A stretch of DNA of 64,000 nucleotides from Burkholderiales bacterium (GCA_026932425.1 JAIXKN010000065.1:16670-80669), one strand, 5' to 3'; counted from the stretch's first letter, positions 38,821 to 47,184 are shown. Notes: generated by a model not told the origin, from the sequence alone. Numbers and translations: made by a program.

Positions 38821-39171
38821 TCAGATCTGCAGCGACAGATGGTAGAGGCGCGTCGAGCGCGCGCCCGAGCGGCAGAACAGCAGCAGCGGTCGCGGCAGCT
38901 CGACCAGCAGCTGCGCCAGTGCCGCGGCCTCCTCGGGCGACTGATAGGCGCCCGACACCGGCAGGAAGCGGTACTCGAGTCCCGCAGCGAGCGCCGCGGC
39001 CTCGATGTCGGCGTTCGCCGGCTGGTCGGGCCCGTGCTCGAAGTCGGGCCGGTTGTTGACGACCGCGCGAAAGCCGAGCCGCGCGGCTTCGGCCATGTCG
39101 GCAGGCCCAAGCTGCGGGGCCGCGAAGATGTCCTCGGCGATCGGCCGCAAGGGCAGCGGTCGGCCGATCAT
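38821..39171 (-). CDS. DUF442 (TIGR01244-type) phosphatase/sulfurtransferase-like protein
   Basis: A 116-residue protein of the beta-lactamase-hydrolase-like phosphatase domain family. It begins MIGRPLPLRPIAEDIFAAPQ and has FRAVVNNRPDFE and the active-site loop FCRSGARST with a single Cys and a following Arg. In other bacteria this domain is found alone or fused to persulfide dioxygenases, and acts as a phosphatase or a sulfur carrier; which applies here is open. It lies 34 bp downstream of the yqeY stop on the same strand, so the two are probably co-transcribed. A longer in-frame start at 39276 would overlap yqeY and is less likely. Confidence 0.8.
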   Translation of the reverse strand: MIGRPLPLRPIAEDIFAAPQLGPADMAEAARLGFRAVVNNRPDFEHGPDQPANADIEAAALAAGLEYRFLPVSGAYQSPEEAAALAQLLVELPRPLLLFCRSGARSTRLYHLSLQI

Positions 39172-39205
39172 CGCACCCGGCTCCGACGGGGGAGAGGGTC
39201 GTGAC

Positions 39206-39661
39206 TCATTGCGAGCCTTGCGCCAGCGCAGCCTTGACCGCTGCGGAGACGAGCGCCATGTCGGCCTTGCCCGCAAACTGAGCCTTCGCGGCGGCCATCA
39301 CCTTGCCCATGTCGGCAGGGCCGCTGGCGCCGAGCCCGGCCACCAGCCCGGCAACCTGGGCCTCGATCTGTTCGGCCGAGAGTCGTTCGGGGAGGTAGGC
39401 CCGCAGCACCTCGACCTCGGCGGCCTCCTTGGCCGCGAGTTCGCTGCGTCCGGCCTGTTCGAACGCGGCGATCGAGTCCTTGCGCTGCTTGATCAGCTTG
39501 TCGACGATGCCGACGACGGCGGCGTCGTCGAGTTCGATGCGCTCGTCGACTTCGCGCTGCTTGCACGCCGCAAGAAGCATGCGGATCGTGGACAGGCGCG
39601 GGCCGTCCTTGGCCCGCATCGCGGCCTTCATGTCATCGGTGATGCGGTCCTTCAGCTTCAT
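39206..39661 (-). CDS. GatB/YqeY domain protein
   Basis: A 151-residue helical protein of the YqeY family, similar to the tail domain of the GatB amidotransferase subunit. Blocks: LKDRITDDMKAAMRAKDGPR at the start, RLSTIRMLLAACKQREVDER, LIKQRKDSIAAFEQAGR and EVEVLRAYLPERLS. It is thought to bind tRNA, but no defined role is proven for the stand-alone form. It lies downstream of rpsU on the same strand, as in many proteobacteria. The rpsU terminator lies between them. Confidence 0.92.
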   Translation of the reverse strand: MKLKDRITDDMKAAMRAKDGPRLSTIRMLLAACKQREVDERIELDDAAVVGIVDKLIKQRKDSIAAFEQAGRSELAAKEAAEVEVLRAYLPERLSAEQIEAQVAGLVAGLGASGPADMGKVMAAAKAQFAGKADMALVSAAVKAALAQGSQ

Positions 39662-39770
39662 GGGCGGTCTCTGTGAGGGTGCGGATGCCGGTCGCGGCAA
39701 CAGACAACAGCTTGGCGCTCCGGGCGGGGAATTCGCGCGCGCCGGCGATCGCGGGATGGTGCTGCGACGC

Positions 39771-39801
39771 AAAAGGCCCGCTGCGGTTTCCCGCGCGGGC
39801 C
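39771..39801 (-). terminator. intrinsic terminator of rpsU
   Basis: Read on the minus strand, GGCCCGC (39801-39795) pairs with GCGGGCC (39781-39775) over a 13-nt loop and is followed by TTTTG. It lies 36 bp after the rpsU stop and would limit read-through into yqeY. Confidence 0.75.
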
Positions 39802-39836
39802 TGGCCGAAACTCGTGCGGCGTCGCCGCGACGCTTG

Positions 39837-40049
39837 TCAGTACAATTTCTTCGGCAGCTGCATGCTGCGCACGCGCTTGAAGTGCCGCTTGACCGCCGCC
39901 GCCTTCTTGCGCTTGCGTTCCGAAGTGGGCTTCTCGTAGAACTCGCGCGCGCGCAGCTCGGTCAGCAGCCCCATCTTCTCGATGGTGCGTTTGAAGCGGC
40001 GCAGGGCAACGTCAAACGGCTCGTTCTCTTTGACGCGGATCGTGGTCAT
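39837..40049 (-). CDS. rpsU: 30S ribosomal protein S21
   Basis: The 70-residue S21 protein of the small subunit, needed for efficient initiation on mRNA. It reads [20 protein letters not shown], with the basic C-terminal [17 protein letters not shown]. Length and sequence match the family. It has its own strong promoter (40088-40117) and its own terminator, so it is mostly monocistronic. Confidence 0.97.
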   Translation of the reverse strand: MTTIRVKENEPFDVALRRFKRTIEKMGLLTELRAREFYEKPTSERKRKKAAAVKRHFKRVRSMQLPKKLY

Positions 40050-40087
40050 GCGAAAGTGGATTTCTGTTTGAATCAGGGCAACGGAAC

Positions 40088-40117
40088 ATTCTAGCACGCG
40101 CGGTGCTCGTTCGCCAA
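40088..40117 (-). promoter_or_regulatory. sigma-70 promoter of rpsU
   Basis: On the minus strand, TTGGCG (40117-40112), an 18-bp spacer and TAGAAT (40093-40088), preceded by TGC as in an extended -10. The predicted start of transcription is near 40081, giving a leader of about 30 nt. Confidence 0.7.
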
Positions 40118-40169
40118 GTTGCAACGCATCGTGTCCAGCCCGGCCCCGACTTCGACTAAGCTTCGCAAG

Positions 40170-41156
40170 ATGACGCTTGCGGATCCGGAGACCGACGCGG
40201 CTATGGCCTCGACGCCGCTGGCCGGAGCGCTGCTGGGCGCGTTGCTGGCCGACCAGTGCGCCATGCTGGCGCTGAAGGACGCGGGCAGCGGACGCTATCT
40301 GTACGTCGACGATGCGATGGCGGACTTCCTTGGCCGCCCGCGCGGGGCGATCCTTGGACGCAGCGATGCCGACTGGTTCGACGGCGCGACGCTGAGCGCG
40401 TTGCGGGCCGCGGAGCAGACCGCGATCGCGCAGGCAGCCCCGCTGTGGAGCGAGCATCGTCTGGAACGGCTGGGCCAGGTGCGCGAGTTTCGGGTGCTGC
40501 GCATCCACGGGGACGGGAGGCTCGGTGCCATCTGGCTGGACCTGGGCGGCGAGCGGCAGCGCCAGCAGCAGCTGCGCTCGGCGCTCGAGCAGATCGAGCA
40601 GTTGCAGCGCAGCAACGCCGAACTGAGGCGCGAACTCGCCGATCAGGCGGCACGCGACCCGGCGACGAGCCTCTACGCCCGCGCGCACTTCGAGGACCAG
40701 CTCCGGCGTGAGGCCGACCTGTCCTCGCGCGAGCATCGCGAGTTCGCGCTGGTGCTCGTCGAGCTCGATCCGCCCGGCGCCGCACTCGAAGCCGCTGGCG
40801 AACGCGGGCGTGCACTGGTGCTCGAGGCCCTGGGGCGGCTGCTGCGCAGCGGCACGCGCGCGATGGACGCTTCCTGCCGCTTCGACGAGAACCGCTTTGC
40901 CGTGCTGCTCTCGGGCGTGGGGCTCGCGACCGCACATGCGCGCATGGAGGGGCTGCGGCGGCGCTGCGCGACGCAACTTGTCCTGCTCGAGGGCAAGGAG
41001 CTCGGCTTCACGGTCGCGATGGGTGTGGCCAGCTTCCCGCACACCGCGCAGACACTGCCCGAGCTGATGCGTGCCTGCGAGTCGGCGCTGGCGGAAGCGC
41101 GCCGCCGCGGCGGCAATCACGTCACGCTGGCGAGCATCGCGCTGGGCGCCGGCTGA
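40170..41156 (+). CDS. PAS-GGDEF protein with degenerate GGDEF motif
   Basis: The 328-residue protein has an N-terminal PAS-like domain ([24 protein letters not shown], given by ends; RSDADWFDG). A coiled coil follows (about residues 120-160, [20 protein letters not shown]), then a diguanylate-cyclase fold ([19 protein letters not shown], ending [20 protein letters not shown]). At the signature position it reads [13 protein letters not shown] instead of R-x-GGDEFA, so the two glycines and the catalytic Asp-Glu pair are lost. It is almost surely not an active cyclase and may be a sensor or GTP/c-di-GMP-independent partner. The start is uncertain: ATG 40170 was chosen, and 40203 is also possible. 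Confidence 0.8.
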   Translation: MTLADPETDAAMASTPLAGALLGALLADQCAMLALKDAGSGRYLYVDDAMADFLGRPRGAILGRSDADWFDGATLSALRAAEQTAIAQAAPLWSEHRLERLGQVREFRVLRIHGDGRLGAIWLDLGGERQRQQQLRSALEQIEQLQRSNAELRRELADQAARDPATSLYARAHFEDQLRREADLSSREHREFALVLVELDPPGAALEAAGERGRALVLEALGRLLRSGTRAMDASCRFDENRFAVLLSGVGLATAHARMEGLRRRCATQLVLLEGKELGFTVAMGVASFPHTAQTLPELMRACESALAEARRRGGNHVTLASIALGAG

Positions 41157-41975
41157 TCAGCCGCGCTGCGACTGCCAGGCCATGTACGCGGCCAGGCCGA
41201 AGAGCATGGTGGCGAAGATGCGCTTGAGCCGCCGGGTATCGGTGCGGTGCGCCACCCGCGCGCCCAGCGGCGCGAGGCTGACGCTGGCGACCGCCACGAT
41301 TGCCAGGGCCGGCAGGTAGAGGTAGCCGATCGCGCCGGGCAGCGGCGGCTTCATCGACCAGCCGGCGATCAGGTAGCCGACGGTGTTGGCCGCGGCGATC
41401 GGAAACCCGAGCGCGGCGCTCGTGCCGACGGCCTGGCGGATCGGGACGTTGCACCAGATCATGAACGGCACCGAGAGGAAGGCGCCGCCAGCGCCCAGCA
41501 GCCCGGAGATGAGGCCGATGAAACCGCCCGCAGCCGCCTGCCCGAAGGGGCCGGGCATCTGCCGCGAGGGCTTGGGCTTGCGGTCGCGCAGCATCTGCAC
41601 CGCCGAGAAGCCGATGAAGAGCGCGAAGAAGAGCGCCAGGCCCTGGCCCTTGAGCAGCGAAAACAGGCCCGCGCCGGTGAGCAAGCCCCCGGCGACGATG
41701 CCCGGCGCCAGGCCCCGAAGCAGGTCCCAGCGCACGACCCCGTGCGCGTGATGCGCGCGCACGCTCGAGATCGAGGTGAAGACGATCGTCGCCATCGAGG
41801 TCGCGATCGCGAGCTTCACCGCATCGCCCGGATTCACGCCCAGCGTACCGAAGATCCAGGTCATCGCCGGCACCATCATCATGCCGCCGCCGATGCCGAG
41901 CAGGCCGGCCATGAAACCGGCGACGCTGCCCAGCGCGAGCAGCTCCAGCACCAGGATCCAGCCGAGCTCGCTCAT
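41157..41975 (-). CDS. TauE/SafE family sulfite/organosulfur exporter-like permease
   Basis: A 272-residue inner-membrane protein with about eight hydrophobic segments. The paired family motifs are AGFMAGLLGIGGGMMMVPAM in the first half and GLISGLLGAGGAFLSVPFM in the second half, showing the inverted-repeat structure. Substrates in the family include sulfite, sulfoacetate and other small anions; none can be assigned here. Its stop codon abuts that of the GGDEF gene, and it lies downstream of the 6S RNA on the same strand. Confidence 0.88.
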   Translation of the reverse strand: MSELGWILVLELLALGSVAGFMAGLLGIGGGMMMVPAMTWIFGTLGVNPGDAVKLAIATSMATIVFTSISSVRAHHAHGVVRWDLLRGLAPGIVAGGLLTGAGLFSLLKGQGLALFFALFIGFSAVQMLRDRKPKPSRQMPGPFGQAAAGGFIGLISGLLGAGGAFLSVPFMIWCNVPIRQAVGTSAALGFPIAAANTVGYLIAGWSMKPPLPGAIGYLYLPALAIVAVASVSLAPLGARVAHRTDTRRLKRIFATMLFGLAAYMAWQSQRG

Positions 41976-42179
41976 CGGCGCGGACTCCGGCCCGCGTTGC
42001 GGTCCGCCCGGTGTGTGCGGCGGCGTTGCGGCGCGAGTCTTCGGATGGCGCGCCGGCCGGGACGTGCGAGAGGCGTCGGATCGAAGCGGGAGTTCACCCT
42101 GCGATGATGCCGCAGCGACGGGCAGGCACGGGCCAAGTCGGAACCGAGTAGGAACCCGGCGCGAACGCGCCCTGAGGGT

Positions 42180-42354
42180 GTCCGCCGTGCGCCGGGGCCG
42201 TGTCCCTGAACCTTCAGCAGAGGATCAGGTGGGCGAGGTCAGCAGGGCTTCGGGTTCATCTGACGCGAGACGCTCACACCAGCCGTGCGATTTTCCAAGC
42301 CCTGCTCATTGAGCATCGGAACAAGGAAATATGGACCCGCAGCACACGACGGAC
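42180..42354 (-). ncRNA. ssrS: 6S RNA
   Basis: Binds sigma-70 RNA polymerase and dampens transcription in stationary phase. The 175-nt segment folds as 6S should. The closing stem is 15 bp, 42340-42354 with 42180-42194 (GTCCGTCGTGTGCTG with CGGCGCACGGCGGAC, three G-U pairs). The inner stem AGCAGGGCTT/AAGCCCTGCT borders the apical arm. The 3' side of the central bubble has a hairpin CCTGA-T-CCT / AGG-T-TCAGG, as in the E. coli RNA. It follows zapA on the same strand, the classic zapA-ssrS order. A good promoter ends 7 bp before the 5' end. The rest of the 41976-42496 gap shows nothing beyond this RNA, its promoter and the tandem repeat. Confidence 0.88.
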
Positions 42355-42360
42355 GAAGCC

Positions 42361-42388
42361 ATTCTAGGACCGTCGCCCCCGATGTCGA
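42361..42388 (-). promoter_or_regulatory. sigma-70 promoter of 6S RNA
   Basis: On the minus strand, TCGACA (42388-42383), a 16-bp spacer and TAGAAT (42366-42361). The predicted start falls at 42354-42355, exactly at the 5' base of the 6S closing stem. Confidence 0.72.
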
Positions 42389-42458
42389 GCCCCGGCATGC
42401 GGCCGATGTCACGGCTGCGTGTGCCGCGTCGGCGCCGGGGCCTGCCGGACGAAGAGGG

Positions 42459-42502
42459 CCCGTCTACAGCCCGTCTACAGCCCGTCTACAGCCCGTCTAC
42501 AG
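42459..42502. repeat. four tandem 11-bp repeats starting at the zapA stop codon
   Basis: Four perfect copies of CCCGTCTACAG (minus strand CTGTAGACGGG) at 42459, 42470, 42481 and 42492. The zapA-proximal copy contains the last Leu codon and the TAG stop of zapA. Because 11 is not a multiple of three, the copies place TAG in all three frames. Confidence 0.97.
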
Positions 42503-42838
42503 CAGTTGGCCGTCGTCGCCGAGCGCGGCATCGACGCGCCGCATCAGCGCCTCGATGTCGACGCCGTCGTGGCCGAGGGCAGGACTGTCACCGGCATCGT
42601 CCCCTCGGGGCTTCGGCATCGCAGCCTGCGGGCGCGCCGCGTCCTCGGCGAGCTGGTAAGCGAGATTGAGCGCGGCAAGCACCGCGATGCGCTCGCGCGC
42701 CTTGACTTTGCCGCTGTCGCGGATCTGGCTCATTTCCTGGTCGACGCGCGCCACCGCCTGTGTCAGCAAGGCCTCGCCGCCGTCGGGGCAGCCGAGGACG
42801 TAGCCATGGCCCATGATCGTCACCTCGATCTGCTTCAC
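42497..42838 (-). CDS. zapA: cell division protein ZapA
   Basis: Crosslinks FtsZ filaments at the division ring. The 113-residue product has the ZapA start KQIEVTIMGHGYVLGCPDGG, the middle helix ARERIAVLAALNLAYQL and a short C-terminal coiled coil. The C-terminus is acidic and ends DGQLL, where the stop codon forms part of a tandem repeat. Its start overlaps the zapB-like stop by 4 bp. The 6S RNA follows downstream. Confidence 0.92.
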   Translation of the reverse strand: MKQIEVTIMGHGYVLGCPDGGEALLTQAVARVDQEMSQIRDSGKVKARERIAVLAALNLAYQLAEDAARPQAAMPKPRGDDAGDSPALGHDGVDIEALMRRVDAALGDDGQLL

Positions 42839-43050
42839 GGCTTGCCCTCCGCCGCGCCGCCGTCGGTGGGCAGGCGTGCCAGCAGGGCGTCGATGCGGGC
42901 GCGCGCGGCGGCCAGCCGCGACTTCAGGCTGTCGCGCTCGGCCGTGATCGCCTGAAGCTGCTGCTCCATCAGCTGGCTGGTGCGCTTGAGTTCCTCGTGA
43001 CGGAGCACGAGGCGATCCACGCGCTCGGCGAGGTCGTGCAGCTTGATCAT
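42835..43050 (-). CDS. ZapB-like small coiled-coil protein (TIGR02449 type)
   Basis: A 71-residue protein that is almost one long coiled coil: [53 protein letters not shown]. It sits just before zapA with an ATGA overlap at both ends (nth stop and zapA start). Proteins of this kind beside zapA are taken as functional relatives of ZapB, which binds ZapA at the divisome. Sequence similarity to E. coli ZapB is low, so the role is inferred from position and shape. Confidence 0.82.
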   Translation of the reverse strand: MIKLHDLAERVDRLVLRHEELKRTSQLMEQQLQAITAERDSLKSRLAAARARIDALLARLPTDGGAAEGKP

Positions 43051-43718
43051 GAGCCGTCCGGCAGGGCGTTGCGACGAACAGCCGCCGATTGTAGGTGCCG
43101 CCCGTAATCGCACCGGGCGCGCACGCTGCACTGCGCGCACAAGGGCTTGCGTGCCAGGCAGATGTAGCGGCCGTGCAGGATCAGCCAATGGTGCGCGTGC
43201 TGGCGAAACGGCGCCGGCACTCGCTGCAGCAGGCCCTGCTCGACAGCGAGCGGCGTGCGCCCGGGCGCGAGTCCCGTGCGGTTGGCGACGCGAAAGACAT
43301 GCGTGTCCACGGCCATCGTCGGCTCGCCGAAGGCGACGTTGAGCACGACGTTCGCGGTCTTGCGGCCGACGCCCGGCAGTCGCTCCAGCGCCTCGCGCGA
43401 TCGCGGCACCTGGCCGCCGTGCTCGTGGACGAGGATGCGGCAGGTCTGCAGCAGGTTGCGCGCCTTGGTGCGGTACAGACCGATCGTGCGCACGAGTTCG
43501 GTCACCCGCTCGAGCCCCAGGTCGAGCATCGCCTGTGGCGACGGCGCCAGCGTGAACAGCCGCGGGGTCGCCTTGTTGACGCCGGCGTCGGTCGCCTGCG
43601 CCGAGAGCAGCACCGCGACCAGCAGTTCGAACACGCTGCTGTAGGCGAGTTCGCTGCGCGGGTGCGGGTTCGCGGCGGACAGCGTCGCGAAGAAGGCCTG
43701 GATGTCGGCGTCGGTCAT
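43047..43718 (-). CDS. nth: endonuclease III
   Basis: DNA glycosylase/AP lyase for oxidised pyrimidines. The 223-residue product has the helix-hairpin-helix [12 protein letters not shown] (catalytic Lys in GRKTA) and the catalytic Asp in [11 protein letters not shown]. The 4Fe-4S cluster ligands are in [17 protein letters not shown] (C-x6-C-x2-C-x5-C). ATG 43718 overlaps the rsxB stop as ATGA, and its own stop overlaps the zapB-like start. Confidence 0.96.
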   Translation of the reverse strand: MTDADIQAFFATLSAANPHPRSELAYSSVFELLVAVLLSAQATDAGVNKATPRLFTLAPSPQAMLDLGLERVTELVRTIGLYRTKARNLLQTCRILVHEHGGQVPRSREALERLPGVGRKTANVVLNVAFGEPTMAVDTHVFRVANRTGLAPGRTPLAVEQGLLQRVPAPFRQHAHHWLILHGRYICLARKPLCAQCSVRARCDYGRHLQSAAVRRNALPDGS

Positions 43719-44422
43719 GATCCCGGCGCGTGCTTCTCTCGCTGCGCCCTCGCGCGGGCCAGCGCTGCCTCGATCGTCGCGCGCCGGCGCGCTGCATCGT
43801 CCGACGGCACGGTCGACCCCGCTGCCGGGGTCGCAGCATCGTTCACGCCGGGCGTCGTCTGCGTGAGCGTTGCCCGCGGCGGCACTGCCGCGCGCTCTGC
43901 AAGGCGAGTCTCGTGCTCGTGCCGCTCGCGCGCCAGACGCTCCTGGCGGAATTCGTAGCGCGCGCGCGCCGCGTCGGCCTGCGCCGGGCTCCATGCCGTC
44001 CAGCCGGTGCACCCCGGCGTCACCGGCTCCATCGCGATGCAGTCCACCGGGCAGGCGAGCACGCACAGTTCGCAGCCGGTGCATTGATCGTCGATCACCG
44101 TGTGCATCTGCCTCGGCGCGCCGATGATGCAATCGACCGGACAGGCCTGGATGCAGAGCGTGCAGCCGATGCACCAGGCCTCGTCGATCACCGCGAGTGC
44201 ACGCGGCGCTTCCTCACCGCACGACGGATCCAGCGGCAACGGTGGGCGGCCGCTCAGGCGCGCGAGGCGTTCGATGCCCTCGGCGCCACCGGGCGGGCAG
44301 CGGTTGATCTCGGCTTCGCCGTGCGCGATGGCCTGCGCGTAGGCTTCGCAGTCCTCGTAGCCGCAGCGCCTGCACTGCGTCTGCGGCAGTGCGGCGGCCA
44401 GCTGCGCCGGCGAAGCGCTCAC
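43715..44422 (-). CDS. rsxB: RnfB/RsxB-type ferredoxin, stand-alone
   Basis: A 235-residue iron-sulfur protein. The N-terminal Fe-S domain has Cys17, Cys20, Cys25 and Cys42 ([12 protein letters not shown]). Two 4Fe-4S ferredoxin motifs follow ([30 protein letters not shown]). It lacks the N-terminal membrane helix of RnfB, and no other rnf genes are near. An Arg/Glu/Ala-rich C-terminal extension of about 95 residues, with no recognised domain, is added. The GTG start at 44422 is set by its GTGA overlap with the phaZ stop. The rsxB-nth pair recalls the rnf-nth cluster of gammaproteobacteria. The electron partner is unknown. Confidence 0.87.
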   Translation of the reverse strand: MSASPAQLAAALPQTQCRRCGYEDCEAYAQAIAHGEAEINRCPPGGAEGIERLARLSGRPPLPLDPSCGEEAPRALAVIDEAWCIGCTLCIQACPVDCIIGAPRQMHTVIDDQCTGCELCVLACPVDCIAMEPVTPGCTGWTAWSPAQADAARARYEFRQERLARERHEHETRLAERAAVPPRATLTQTTPGVNDAATPAAGSTVPSDDAARRRATIEAALARARAQREKHAPGS

Positions 44423-45702
44423 TTCACGCGACGCACACCTCGTGCCGACGAAGCCATGGCGGGCTGGTCGTAGCGTGCGATGAAGCGACGCAGTTCGGGG
44501 ACGACGACTTCGCGCCAGCGGCGCCCTGAGAAGATGCCGTAATGCCCCGCACCCTTCACGTTCATCCGGAAGTGGTTCTCGCTCGGGATTCCGGTGCACA
44601 GATCGTGGGCCGCGTGCGTCTGCCCCGCGCCGGAGATGTCGTCGAGTTCGCCCTCGATCGTCATCAGCGCGGTGCGGCCGATGTCCTGCGGACGCACGAG
44701 TTCACCCTTGACATGCCAGGTGCCGTTGACGAGCGCGAAGTCCTGGAACACGGTCTTGATGGTGTCGAGATAGTACTCGGCCGGCATGTCGAGCACGGCG
44801 TTGTATTCGTCGTAGAACTGGCGGTGCGCCTCGGCGTTGTTGTCGTGACCCTGGATCAGGTCCAGGAAGTAGTCGTAGTGCGACGAGACATGCCGGTCGG
44901 GGTTCATCGCGACGAAGCCGGCGTGCTGCAGGAAGCCGGGGTAGACGCGGCGGCCCGCGCCGGGGTAATTCGGCGGAACCCGGTAGATGACGTTGTGCTC
45001 GAACCAGTGGTGGCTCTTGTTCATCGCCAGGTTGTTGACCGCCGTCGGGCTGCGCCGTGCATCGATCGGTCCGCCCATCATCGTCATCGTGCGCGGCGTG
45101 GGCTCGCCGTGGCTGGCCAGCAGCGAGATCGCGCCGAGCACCGGCACCGTGGGCTGGCACACCGAGATCACGTTGACGTGAGGGCCGATCTGGCGGATGA
45201 AGTCCTGGATGTAGCCGACGTAGTCGTCGAGGCGGAACGGCCCCTCCTCGAGCGGCACCATGCGCGCGTCGATCCAGTCGGTGATGTAGACCTTGTGGTT
45301 GTGCAGCATGCTGCGCACGGTGTCGCGCAGCAGCGTCGGGTGGTGCCCGGACAGCGGCGCGACGATCAGCACGGTCGGCTGCGACTTCATCACGTCCAAC
45401 GCCTTCGGGTTGTCGGTGAAGCGCTTGAAGCGCAGCAGCCGGCAGAACGGTCGGCTGGCGCGCACCTGCTCCTGCACCGCGACCTCGACGCCGTTGACGG
45501 TGGCTGTCGTGATGCCGAAGGCCGGCTTCTCGTATTCCTTGGCGAGCCGGTGCATCAGGTCGAATGCGGCCGAAATCCGCTGCGCCATCGGCAGGTGCGC
45601 GAACGGCGACAGCGGATGGTGGTAGAGCTTTGCCGACGCCTGGGCGAATTCCGCGAACGGCGCCATCAGCGCACGCTGCGTCTCATAGATCTGGTAGAGC
45701 AC
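44419..45702 (-). CDS. phaZ: intracellular polyhydroxyalkanoate depolymerase
   Basis: Mobilises stored PHB granules. The 427-residue product matches the PhaZ1-type intracellular depolymerases: it opens [20 protein letters not shown], and its nucleophile is a Cys in [12 protein letters not shown] (not Ser). The likely acid is in EGELDDISG and the base is His in [11 protein letters not shown] chose the GTG at 45702: a GAGGGGGA site lies 7 bp before it, and the N-terminus then matches the family. Its stop overlaps the rsxB start. It tells us the host makes PHA. Confidence 0.92.
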   Translation of the reverse strand: MLYQIYETQRALMAPFAEFAQASAKLYHHPLSPFAHLPMAQRISAAFDLMHRLAKEYEKPAFGITTATVNGVEVAVQEQVRASRPFCRLLRFKRFTDNPKALDVMKSQPTVLIVAPLSGHHPTLLRDTVRSMLHNHKVYITDWIDARMVPLEEGPFRLDDYVGYIQDFIRQIGPHVNVISVCQPTVPVLGAISLLASHGEPTPRTMTMMGGPIDARRSPTAVNNLAMNKSHHWFEHNVIYRVPPNYPGAGRRVYPGFLQHAGFVAMNPDRHVSSHYDYFLDLIQGHDNNAEAHRQFYDEYNAVLDMPAEYYLDTIKTVFQDFALVNGTWHVKGELVRPQDIGRTALMTIEGELDDISGAGQTHAAHDLCTGIPSENHFRMNVKGAGHYGIFSGRRWREVVVPELRRFIARYDQPAMASSARGVRRVK

Positions 45703-45797
45703 TGGTGGTCCCCCTCGCTGCATTGCACCGACGCCAGTCGGGCGACATCACGACCCGAGTGCAGGTCGATCGCTTGTTCTGTGACCTGGTGAAATGG

Positions 45798-45816
45798 TGC
45801 AGTGCAGCAAATTCTA
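45798..45816 (-). promoter_or_regulatory. phaZ promoter -10 with TGCA-rich repeat (candidate PhaR site)
   Basis: On the minus strand a TAGAAT -10 (45816-45811) is followed at once by TGCTGCACTGCA (45809-45798), about 100 bp before phaZ. The PHA-sensing repressor PhaR prefers TGC-rich repeats of this sort, and a site over the start of transcription fits repression. No clear -35 was seen. Confidence 0.45.
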
Positions 45817-45972
45817 CATCCATCCGGCCGATGCTGCACGCCGGCGGAGTTTCGCGGAGCCGCGAAAAGAACCGGGTCGCAGGGTCTTTTGGCTCTTCCT
45901 CGATCGGCTCTTCCCCGACGCGGCACCGAGCGCAGCCGGCGTGCCCGGGCACCGGCCGTCCCGGCCGGAGCC

Positions 45973-47184
45973 TCAGCCCATCACCTTGGCGAGCGCCGCG
46001 GCCACGGTGTCGATGTTGCGGCTGTTGAGCGCGGCCACGCAGATGCGGCCGGAGTCCAGGCCATAGATGCTGAACTCGCTGCGCAGGCGCTGCATCTGCT
46101 CCCTGGACAGGCCCGAATAGCTGAACATGCCCTTCTGCCGCGTGATGTAGCCGAGGTCGTCCCGGACCCCCGCGGCCTGGAGCCTGGACACCAGGGCCTC
46201 GCGCATCGCACGGATGCGATTGCGCATTCCCGCGAGTTCGCGCTCCCAGTCTGCGCGCAGCGCGGGCGTGCCGAGCACGGTGGCGACGAGCTGCGCGCCG
46301 TAGGTTGGCGGGTTGGAGTAGTTCGTGCGGATGACGATCTTGAGCTGAGAGAGCACGCGCGCGGCCTCGTCCCGGTCGGCGCAGACCACGCTCAGCGCGC
46401 CGACGCGCTCGCCGTAGAGCGAGAAGCTCTTCGAGAACGAGGTCGAGACGAAGAAGTCGACGCCGGCATCGGCGAAGAGCCGGACCGCGGCGCCGTCCTC
46501 GACGATGCCCTCGCCGAAGCCCTGGTAGGCCATGTCGAGGAAGGGAACGAGGCCGCGCGCCTTCACCACTTCCACCACCTGCGCCCACTGCGCGGGGGAA
46601 AGATCGCAGCCGGTCGGGTTGTGGCAGCAGGCATGCAGCACGACGATCGTTCCTGCCGGCGCCGCCTGCAGCGCAGCAAGCATGGCTTCGGCGCGCACGC
46701 CGCGCGTGGCAGCGTCGTAATAGGGATAGGTCTCGACGGAGAAGCCCGCCCGGGTGAAGAGCGCGCGGTGGTTTTCCCAGCTCGGATCGCTGATCAGGAC
46801 CTTGGCCGCGGGTGCCAGGCCCTTCAGGAAGTCCGCGCCCAGCTTGAGGCCGCCGGTGCCGCCGAGCGCCTGTACGGTGGCCACGCGACCCGCGGCCAGC
46901 AGCGGCGAGTCGGCGCCGAAGACGAGTGCCTGCACCGCCTTGTCGTAGGCGGCAATGCCGTCGATCGGCAGGTAGGCCTTGGGTTTGGATGCGGCCAGGA
47001 GCTGCTTCTCGGCTGCGGCGATGCATCCGAGCACGGGGAGGCGGCCGTCGTCGTCGACGTAGACACCCATGCCCAGGTTGATCTTGGCGGGATTCGGGTC
47101 GATCGCGAACTGCTCGTTGAGGCCGAGAATGGGGTCGCGCGGCGCCATCTCGACGCGGGCGAAGAGGGTGGGAGAGGCAGTCAT
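45973..47184 (-). CDS. aspartate/aromatic-amino-acid aminotransferase
   Basis: A PLP class I aminotransferase of 403 residues. Family blocks: KINLGMGVYVDDDGRLPVL, GGTGGLKLGADFL, HACCHNPTGCD, and the PLP Lys in STSFSKSFSLYGERVGAL. The C-terminal Arg-containing NSRNIDTVAAALAKVMG ends the fold. This matches AspC/TyrB-type enzymes; which amino acid is preferred cannot be told from sequence. The start is taken at ATG 47184, although upstream in-frame codons exist. It is divergent from uvrB, a pairing I recall in betaproteobacteria. Confidence 0.93.
   Translation of the reverse strand: MTASPTLFARVEMAPRDPILGLNEQFAIDPNPAKINLGMGVYVDDDGRLPVLGCIAAAEKQLLAASKPKAYLPIDGIAAYDKAVQALVFGADSPLLAAGRVATVQALGGTGGLKLGADFLKGLAPAAKVLISDPSWENHRALFTRAGFSVETYPYYDAATRGVRAEAMLAALQAAPAGTIVVLHACCHNPTGCDLSPAQWAQVVEVVKARGLVPFLDMAYQGFGEGIVEDGAAVRLFADAGVDFFVSTSFSKSFSLYGERVGALSVVCADRDEAARVLSQLKIVIRTNYSNPPTYGAQLVATVLGTPALRADWERELAGMRNRIRAMREALVSRLQAAGVRDDLGYITRQKGMFSYSGLSREQMQRLRSEFSIYGLDSGRICVAALNSRNIDTVAAALAKVMG

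Noticed and set aside
42459-42502. Possible CRISPR array
   Set aside because: Units are 11 bp, directly abutting, with no spacers; a simple tandem repeat.
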